Source of the DNA: Arachnopeziza araneosa
Lineage: Eukaryota; Ascomycota; Leotiomycetes; Helotiales; Arachnopezizaceae
Assembly (NCBI GenBank): GCA_003988855.1
Contig: QYAI01000033.1
Coordinates: 124,001 to 188,000, forward strand
Direction: 5' to 3'
DNA: 64,000 nucleotides
Part shown: piece by piece, positions 57,396 to 64,000 of the stretch
Layout of the letters: each line of letters starts with the position of its first letter
Position numbering within the stretch: position 1 is the stretch's first letter
Program-made: the position numbers and the translations under genes
Notes under the pieces: model-generated
Database searches by the model: none
Told to the model about the DNA's origin: nothing
The model's input: only the letters and a program-made list of their open reading frames with translations

Positions 57396-60032
57396 TATGT
57401 GAAAGAAGGGTATCTTGGAAACCAAGTTTGAAGATTGTGCTGGATGGGAAGTGCGTGTTGAAGAAATCCCATCGGTCCTGCGGCTCATATAAATATCTTG
57501 TCCGGAGAGCCCCTGACAGCTATTTCAGTAGGTATCGAATTGGGCGAAAATCAGCTGAGTTAGCTTTGGTCGAATGGACCAGGCGGTGAAGCCATATTTC
57601 AGACAGTGTGGCCATGCCGTTTGGTTCGGTATGACGGACAGACCAGGGGACAACGTGGGCATTGGGATTGACGTCGAGGAACCCATGCACTGCGTTTTCT
57701 TGGAATGGAACGTGGTTTGCGAGGCGCGGAGGGGCTCCACCGCTCCACGCAGCCCACGCAAATCGCAATTTCTAGCATGAGCGTTGCTAGCATAGGGACT
57801 AAGGTCGGGAAGTGCTGTGCGCTTTCCAAGGGCTCTCCACCTCGGAGAATACAGGAATTAGGCAAGAGGCTTGCTTGCGCCGCTAGAACGCATTGATTTG
57901 TATGCGAGAAAGTCTGCAAGAATAATATGTTCTGATCGAACCGTTGTACTGGGTGGGGATGCATTCGGCTCGGGACACTCCACAGCTACGGTCGGACCCT
58001 TGAAACTGCGTCTGCAGATGCCGTTTGTGTCGTTAGGTGAGCACGCTTAGGTGGACGCCTAGTAATTGTGACAAATTGGCAATAATTTCGTGAAACAAAA
58101 ACCCAAACACCGTTGTCGTTTTTTTGGGCCAGGCCGGTATTACTTGGGGATGCTTCTCTTATCGGCTTGATAGCCCACTTCGCTACAGCCCGCCGAAGCT
58201 GGCAGCGATAGAGATCTGTCGACCGCATCCCAGCCTTTACTTTTGAGGGATATCCTGGGAATAGGCTGGCGGAGAAGTCTAAAACTCTGGTAGCGAATAG
58301 TCGTTCTCGAAAGCTGCTCTTGTGTTGGCCTTGCCCAACCCAGGACGGTGCAAATCCTGAGTTTGACATGACTAACGAATCCCTTTGGCCGAGCTAGAAA
58401 GCCGTCATGCTCCTGAGTGCAGATGATGTCGAGGCGGCCTTCGCGAATCATCCTTGAAGTCGGAATTAGTTCCAGCCTTCATATGTGAATAATCACCCAA
58501 GAAAGGAACAAAGCGGCGGAGGTAGCGAACGGTCACACAAGACGAAGTGCATTGCATTAGACCTATCCTGAAGCGAAGGTCGTGATACTGGCTGAAGGGT
58601 GTTTGGTTCCAACATTAATGTGGTTCTGGGTAACAACACAGAATCCTTACGGAGAACTGATGTATCGTATGCTACCTTGCCAATATTGGGAATCAGCGTA
58701 TGCGCTGGACATCCTCAGGTGTGGATGTGACGAGGGAGATTCTCATTCTTGCAAGTTCTTAATCTAGGCAGAAGCACTTACCGCGATGGCTCTTGTCGGT
58801 AACCGTTAGTGGAAGTCTTGTCCATCCGCTCTGGGGGTCCATAAGCAGATACCGGTAGAGCTTTGCAGAATTTTCGCTGCCATGAGCCCCCCACGGCGGT
58901 AATTTGGAAGCGAAATGGCCGAATTGTCCAACCACAGAATCCATAAGTACGATGAGGTCGATCAGGTCCTCACATAGGGAGAAAAGACGAACTTCAGAGC
59001 GTCCTTCGGTGGCTTGGGAGTCGGTACCTACCTCCTTCAGTGTGATATTGGACAAGAGACTGGAACACGTGACCCTGGTGGATAGCGAGAGTGTTTCATT
59101 CGTCATGGACCGATGCTCGTGGCTCCCATCCCAGTTCTTGAAAGGCGTTCTAGAATTGAGAAAGAACGTGGCACGACAGATAAGAGCCGAAAGTGGCTTC
59201 CCGCTGCTGGAAGTTCTTTTTGAGCAGATATCGTGGAGCCCGTGGGGTGGTACCAGGTTACCCGCAGGTTCAGCCTTCTCGAAGGTCATTCTCTGCTCAT
59301 GAAACACAAGGGGCAAATTAAAATGATATACTTCGTACAGAGACAGCCTGTGCGTCAAGCCCGAGCACTTTGGGGACAATTCTTTCGACGGGGGACGGTC
59401 CGGCCGACCTAGAATAGCATAGGGAGAAAGGTACAGTACCTAGGTATCGAGTGCCGAAAGATTATGCAACAAAACTTCACAACATTTTGCCACCCACAAG
59501 GGTCCATTTGGAGTTAAGAGAATGGGGGTCAACCAACGAAAACTTTGTTGTTCAAACGAGAAGAAAAGGTTTTTCAAGCTGCGGAACGGCAGAACCGCCA
59601 TGTGCGCCATCTGACCTCACGTGTTATCCGGGAAGCTTTCTACCTTGGATAGTTGAGCCGCCGAGTCTACCTGCAAGAGAAAAGCCGTCTCGGATCAATC
59701 GTGTGTATACGAAGCTTTGTACAGTCGAGCCTAGCAATGTTGGGAAGAACCATTGCCTCTAATAGGCTAGCGAATCACGTGGCTGGTGTTGACGCTATTC
59801 CATTTTTCGGCAACCAGCGGCAAGACAGCTTGCAATAACTGAGCCGATATAACAGTTCCCCCATCTCTCGCTGTCACGTAAGTAAAGAAATAGAGATTTA
59901 TAGAAAGAAAGCTCTTCAAGACATTCCTATTGACCGGCTCCTAGACTCTCACTTTCGAATCCACCAGCACCTCCAAGCGCTAGGAGATACGATCATGGCC
60001 ATTGCTTAACGTTAAATCTTATCCTGCGGAGT
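57396..60032. other. Gene-free stretch
   Basis: 2.6 kb. Overlapping open frames on both strands, none with a recognisable domain; the longest is listed separately. The last ~150 bp before 60033 may be the leader of the archaemetzincin gene. No terminal inverted repeats or transposase motifs seen. Confidence 0.4.
58759..59379 (-). CDS. Unrecognised open frame, 206 codons
   Basis: The longest frame in an otherwise empty 2.6 kb. It reads without introns from MSPKCSGLTHRLSLYEVYHF to a basic, Cys-containing end. It is fairly well mixed in composition, with segments such as LFSLCEDLIDLIVLMDSVV and LYRYLLMDPQSGW. I do not recognise a family. A 132-codon frame overlaps on the other strand. It could be a relic or a lineage-specific gene. 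Confidence 0.2.
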   Translation of the reverse strand: MSPKCSGLTHRLSLYEVYHFNLPLVFHEQRMTFEKAEPAGNLVPPHGLHDICSKRTSSSGKPLSALICRATFFLNSRTPFKNWDGSHEHRSMTNETLSLSTRVTCSSLLSNITLKEVGTDSQATEGRSEVRLFSLCEDLIDLIVLMDSVVGQFGHFASKLPPWGAHGSENSAKLYRYLLMDPQSGWTRLPLTVTDKSHRGKCFCLD

Positions 60033-61384
60033 ATGGCTTCCAGCTCAAAGAGTGATCCTCGACAGTGTCTCCATAACTCAATCAGCACAAGATCAACAAG
60101 GCATGCAACTACTGTGGGATACCGGCAGCTGACACCAGCAGAGTTGGCTGCAGCTTCAACTCCAACCAACATCCTAAAAGCAGCTCCGATAACCAGCCAG
60201 ACGAGTTCTGAAACTTTCCCAGCACCACTTGTACTTCCTAGAGATGATCTTGCACTCTACCCTGACGAGCCAGCGCAGAGTCTTCGATCTTGGATTCGTT
60301 CAAAAGATCGCAACAAAATCACTGCGGATCAAAGAACGATCTACCTGGCTGCCTCGCCTACAGTTCACTCTACTGCTGCATTCGTGAAAGATTGGACCAA
60401 GCCTCAAGTTTCACATGCGAAAGTTGTACAACCAGAGTCAAGCCAAATAAAAGAATACTTGGAAGCATTCTACCATGGCCTTCTCGTGAAGGAGTTGCCG
60501 AAGTCGGTCTTAAAGTTCACTTCTCAAGTTGACGACTTGGATGAATTACGAGGCCAAGTTGCAGATCCTGCAGCTATGCGTATCATTGGGCTTGAGACGA
60601 AAAGTGACATCGGGTGTAAGGGAATACGAACTCGTGCTACGCTAGAAGGGAGTTTCCCGCATCAAATGAACTTGGATGACATTCTTGATGCCGCGATATG
60701 GTCTATCCCAAAGGATGCTTATGCATTGGTGATACTGGTTGAACATGACCTGTACGAGGACGATGAGGACAAGTTTGTTTGTGGGAGAGCTTATGGCGGT
60801 TCAACGGTGGCCGTTATCTCGACTGCAAGGTACAATCCTGTGTTGGACAAAGAGCAAGACATAGAACGAGGCATGCGTGGCTGGCGTCACACTGCCGAGC
60901 ATATTTAGATGCTTGCCTTCATGCTGAGCAACCCGAAAAACGCAAAAAGACCAAATCACAACGAACAGATGATCAAGGAGCCAGCGAGATAGAATTCTCC
61001 AGTTCAGGCACAATGCAGGCTGCCATTGCTGCTCACAACGAGCTCCCTTCACTCGAAGGCTCTCCCTCAATCAAGGCACTCTCTGGCTTGTGGATTGGCC
61101 GTGTTTGTCGTACGGTGAGCCATGAGCTTGGCCACTGTTTTGGGATCGAGCACTGCGTCTACTACGCCTGCTCAATGCAAGGAAGTACTTCGATAATTGA
61201 GGATGCGAGGCAACCTCCATATCTATGCCCTATAGATTTAGAAAAGGTGCTCAAAGCTACGGAAGCTGACATGACAGAGCGATATAAAGCTATAGCCTCA
61301 TTCTGTGATGCCCATGGAGATGTACACTTGTTTGCAGCTTATAGTGCCTGGATTCGTGCTAGACTCAAGGAAATTGAGATGTGA
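60033..61384 (+). pseudogene. Archaemetzincin-type metalloprotease, frameshifted
   Basis: Two overlapping frames together make one archaemetzincin (AMZ) homologue of about 450 residues. The first (60033-60908) holds the N-terminal half: YLAASPTVHSTAAF, then VILVEHDLYEDDEDKFVCGRAYGGSTVAVISTARYNPVLD. The second, open to 61384, holds HAWLASHCRAYLDAC and the zinc site HELGHCFGIEHCVYYACSM (from 61121), then PYLCPIDLEKV. The change of frame must occur at about 60873: between the Glu-Arg of frame one and His-Ala-Trp of frame two only two bases are left where one codon is expected, so one base is missing. No sensible intron explains it. The zinc ligands are intact. Either the gene is recently broken or the assembly has a one-base error. 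The second Cys of the family's CxxC is Asp here. Confidence 0.75.
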
Positions 61385-61656
61385 TCGTATGATCAGCTAT
61401 GCTTCTTCATGCACAAATTGTGGTAGTCTAGTTGCAGGCCCCCCTCTAAACCATATCTTGTGGTCTATAGTGACGTGAAATCATGAAGCATAGAACGAGA
61501 TCTCCATCTTGTAGTGCTTAGATCCATTGTGCCCTCTTGAAACAGGTATCTTATACAGATGTCCAACGCCATGCCTATTGTACAATCCTTCGAAGAGTAT
61601 GAGTCTCGTGCTTTCAATCACAGAGAACGGGAATGCGTACCAAAATTGAAAATCGT
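61385..61656. other. Short convergent 3' region
   Basis: 272 bp between the archaemetzincin stop and the mL41 stop. Nothing recognised. Confidence 0.4.
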
Positions 61657-62025
61657 TCAATCCGTGCCGTTCTCCGCCTTCCACCTTTCCAAATATGCCT
61701 CCCCACTGAACGCGCCTCTGGGATTATCTTCAAATCGACCCCGAACAGGCTTCATCTTTCGAGTGATGAAGGGCGTAAGCTTGCAACATATTAGTCTTGA
61801 CACGAAAAGAGCATTCTTAACCTGGTACCATACCTTGAAATCTTTCAAATCGGTCGTTGGTGGAACATAGGTCCTGACTTTCTCCCAATTTATCACATAT
61901 CCTCCATACTTGGTGTGGTCACCCATTGAACCAGATCCTGTTCCCTTGTAGTATCCTTTTCTTGCCGATTTCGTATTCAGCGACATTCGAATAATCTGCT
62001 TGGACAGGGCTTGTGTAGGCTTCAT
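61657..62025 (-). CDS. MRPL27: Mitochondrial large-subunit ribosomal protein mL41
   Basis: Two exons on minus (62025-61834, 61779-61657) give 104 residues, the normal size. mL41 (yeast Mrpl27) is a mitochondrion-specific ribosomal protein. The conserved core is KGYYKGTGSGSMGDHTKYGGY, followed by INWEKVRTYVPP, then DFK|LTPFITRKMKP across the intron. It ends YLERWKAENGTD, the conserved C-terminus. The intron is 54 bp, divisible by three and free of stops, so the unspliced frame stays open; splicing is supported because it joins the conserved DFKLTPFVT block. It is divergent from UTP14 with only 159 bp between start codons. Confidence 0.95.
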   Translation of the reverse strand: MKPTQALSKQIIRMSLNTKSARKGYYKGTGSGSMGDHTKYGGYVINWEKVRTYVPPTTDLKDFKVWYQVKNALFVSRLICCKLTPFITRKMKPVRGRFEDNPRGAFSGEAYLERWKAENGTD

Positions 62026-62184
62026 GATTGCTGAGTGGAGTATCGGATGCTTGATGTATCCAGTCCTACAAAGTTGATGAAATTGGGGAGAAGTGCACTA
62101 GCGGCCGCAGCACCAAAAAAAGTTTCGAGCTTTCGGAAAATGTTGTAAATTTAAATTTACACCCCGCACCTCAGCACCTACAAA
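62026..62184. promoter_or_regulatory. Compact bidirectional promoter mL41 / UTP14
   Basis: Only 159 bp lie between two divergent start codons. Both products serve ribosomes, one mitochondrial and one the nucleolar 40S precursor. The stretch holds a NotI-type GCGGCCGC palindrome near 62101 and the A/T palindrome TAAATTTAAATTTA at about 62147-62160. Shared control is likely from the spacing but not shown. Confidence 0.65.
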
Positions 62185-64000
62185 ATGCCTGGTAGACAGT
62201 CTCATGGCGCTCCGCCGTCAAAGAAAGTCAAGGCGAAGAACACGTCGAAGAAAAGAGCCTTGGATGCCTTTTCAATCGCTTCTCATCAAGCTCCAGATAT
62301 TGTGAAAGTTCGACAGCATCGGCTTGGCGCGCAAGAAGGAGGGACAAGACGAACCAAACGTCGCCGGGAGGAAGACGAAGAAGGAAACGAAGACGAAGAA
62401 GATGAAAACCCCAAAAGACAGCGGAAGGGCCCCGAGAAGGGGAGATTTGACGAGCTTGACATAGATGAGGGGAGCGATAGTGAGGGCAACGAATGGAAGC
62501 TTGGTCAGGTCGATAACGACGATGATAGTGATCTGGATAGTGATGAAGCATTCGGCGAGAGTGATGAGGAGAAGTTTGAAGGGTTTGCCTTCTCCAGCAG
62601 TTCCAACAAGAAACCCAAAAAGAAGGCTCCAAAGCACAAGGATATGAACCTAGATGAAGACGATGTTGAGGAATTGGAGTCTGAGTTTGAGGAGGGGGAT
62701 CTTGGGGAAGGTGCTATCGATCTTGCTGATATGCTGGATATGTCTGAGGACGAGGAACTCACAGATGACAAACGAATGTCGAATAACTTAGAGTCTGATG
62801 ATGATGAAGGGAGCGAACAAAGCGACGACGAATCGATGTCTTCAGTAGATGACGATGATGAGGCCGAAGATCCAATAAAGCTCGCAGCTCTGCAAAGCCT
62901 TATTGCAAATCTACCACAGGCGGACGAATCCCGAGTAACTACAAAGCAGAGGCGGGAAGGGGTCACCGAGTATTCTATACCTTCGGAATTTGGTCTCACA
63001 TCCAAAACAAAGCTTACTTTAGAAGACCTTGGATTACCTATGATTCATGATCCTCAGATCAAAAAGTCTTTGAAATTTCTGAACTCGGAGAAGCCTGGAA
63101 AGAAGGCTCCGGCCAGGTTAGAGGTACCATTGGCCAGACGTCAACAAGACCGTCTAGACCGCAGTGCTGCTTACGAAAAGAGTAAAGAGACGTTGGATCG
63201 ATGGACAGATACTGTGAAGCATAATCGACGTGCAGATCATCTAATGTTCCCACTTGTAGATAACGAGTTGGCATCAGCAAAGTCAAATAAAGACCTAGCG
63301 CCAATCAATCTTTCCAAGCCTTTCAATGAATTGGAAGCCACAATTCAAAGTATCCTCGAAGAGAGTGGCCTTGCCACAGCTGATGGAAAAGACGATGAAG
63401 ACCGTATTCGGGAATTTGAGGAGCTAGAGACGAACAAGTTAACTATCGAAGAAGTCAAAGCACGAACAACCCAGCTGCGATTGGCACGAGACCTTTTGTT
63501 TCGCGAAGAGGCAAAAGCCAAGCGGATTAAGAAAATTAAAAGCAGGTCGTACCGTAAAGTGCATCGAAAACAACGGGAGAAAGAAGCAAGAATCAATGAA
63601 GAAGCTTTGGCAGAGGGAGGTTACGTACCATCTGAAGATGAACTTGAAGCGCAAGACCGTAAGCGAGCTGAGGAACGTATGGGCGCAAAGCACAGAGGGA
63701 GCAAGTGGGCAAAGGCTGTCAAGGACACAGGCCGAGCTGCATGGGATGAGGATGCGAGGACTGGAATTACGGAGATGGCAAGAAGGGACGAAGAGCTTAG
63801 GAAACGGGTAGAAGGAAGAGCTGTTAGAAAAGAATTTGACAACGACTCTGATCAGTCCTTAGATGAGTCCACCGAGGACGTTAGCGATGAAGATATTGCT
63901 GGAAAGCAGCGGCTACTACGGAAACTTCAAGATGTTGGCGGTTCGTCAATGATAGATGAATCACTCCCTGGAGCCAGACTTGCCAATATGGATTTCATGC
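62185..64000 (+). CDS. UTP14: Utp14, SSU processome protein (5' part, cut by window edge)
   Basis: An intronless open frame of 605 codons that runs off the window, so the C-terminal third is missing. Utp14 is a nucleolar U3 snoRNP/SSU-processome subunit that activates the helicase Dhr1 during 18S rRNA maturation. The N-terminus is basic (MPGRQSHGAPPSKKVKAK), followed by acidic/serine tracts with the signature DSDEAFGESDEEKFEGF at about residues 115-131. Further on are PLARRQQDRLDRSAAYEKSKETLDRW and KIKSRSYRKVHRKQREKE, the conserved Utp14 core blocks. Long Asp/Glu runs are typical of the family. ATG 62185 has a CAAA context and is the first in frame. Confidence 0.95.
   Translation, partial: MPGRQSHGAPPSKKVKAKNTSKKRALDAFSIASHQAPDIVKVRQHRLGAQEGGTRRTKRRREEDEEGNEDEEDENPKRQRKGPEKGRFDELDIDEGSDSEGNEWKLGQVDNDDDSDLDSDEAFGESDEEKFEGFAFSSSSNKKPKKKAPKHKDMNLDEDDVEELESEFEEGDLGEGAIDLADMLDMSEDEELTDDKRMSNNLESDDDEGSEQSDDESMSSVDDDDEAEDPIKLAALQSLIANLPQADESRVTTKQRREGVTEYSIPSEFGLTSKTKLTLEDLGLPMIHDPQIKKSLKFLNSEKPGKKAPARLEVPLARRQQDRLDRSAAYEKSKETLDRWTDTVKHNRRADHLMFPLVDNELASAKSNKDLAPINLSKPFNELEATIQSILEESGLATADGKDDEDRIREFEELETNKLTIEEVKARTTQLRLARDLLFREEAKAKRIKKIKSRSYRKVHRKQREKEARINEEALAEGGYVPSEDELEAQDRKRAEERMGAKHRGSKWAKAVKDTGRAAWDEDARTGITEMARRDEELRKRVEGRAVRKEFDNDSDQSLDESTEDVSDEDIAGKQRLLRKLQDVGGSSMIDESLPGARLANMDFM

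Noticed and set aside
60839..60873. 35-bp intron that would restore the archaemetzincin frame
   Set aside because: It is shorter than any other intron here, lacks a branch site and would delete the conserved YNPVLD segment. A missing base is simpler.

Overview
The window is nuclear DNA of a filamentous ascomycete (Pezizomycotina; Leotiomycetes is my best guess, but nothing in the sequence proves the class). The main evidence is the gene structure: many introns of about 41-150 bp with GTRNGT donors, YAG acceptors and recognisable CTAAC-type branch points. The gene set agrees: an RGG-tailed Argonaute with a D-E-D-D catalytic set, a STAND/NACHT protein with a long ankyrin array, an NmrA-like protein, a 14-TM drug/H+ antiporter, and a Pab1 with the charged insertion in RRM4 that filamentous fungi carry. 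I found no rRNA, tRNA, CRISPR array or recognisable intact transposon.

Layout. 1-3.9 kb: no convincing gene, then a C/T-rich leader. 3.9-5.0 kb: Pho85-type (PCL) cyclin. 6.9-9.1 kb (minus): 8-exon MFS efflux transporter, next to a low-complexity stretch. 10.9-14.0 kb: Argonaute. 14.8-22.0 kb: DUF4267 membrane protein, NmrA-like protein, mitochondrial phosphate carrier (MIR1) and glutamate decarboxylase, all on plus. 22.9-30.5 kb: one 8-exon gene for a ~2385-residue NLR-like STAND protein. 30.9-34.6 kb (minus): HECT ligase Hul5, divergent from PAB1 (35.4-37.8 kb). 39.6-46.4 kb (minus): universal-stress-domain protein, mitochondrial ribosomal protein uS7m and a 98-residue dsRNA-binding-like protein. 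46.4-52.7 kb: gene-poor, holding a nitronate monooxygenase and one possible small gene. 52.7-57.4 kb: GNAT acetyltransferase, DUF202 protein, aldo-keto reductase and TauD-type dioxygenase. 57.4-60.0 kb: no recognisable gene. 60.0-64.0 kb: an archaemetzincin broken by a one-base frameshift, mL41 (MRPL27) and the 5' part of UTP14, cut by the window edge.

Most genes are unrelated housekeeping genes and I see no biosynthetic cluster. Themes that may connect are RNA and translation (Argonaute, dsRNA-binding-like protein, Pab1, uS7m, mL41, Utp14) and quality control or self/non-self (Hul5, the NLR-like protein). Intron-exon structures were built by hand from splice signals, frame and family conservation. 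Each total coding length is a multiple of three, but transcript ends were not seen.
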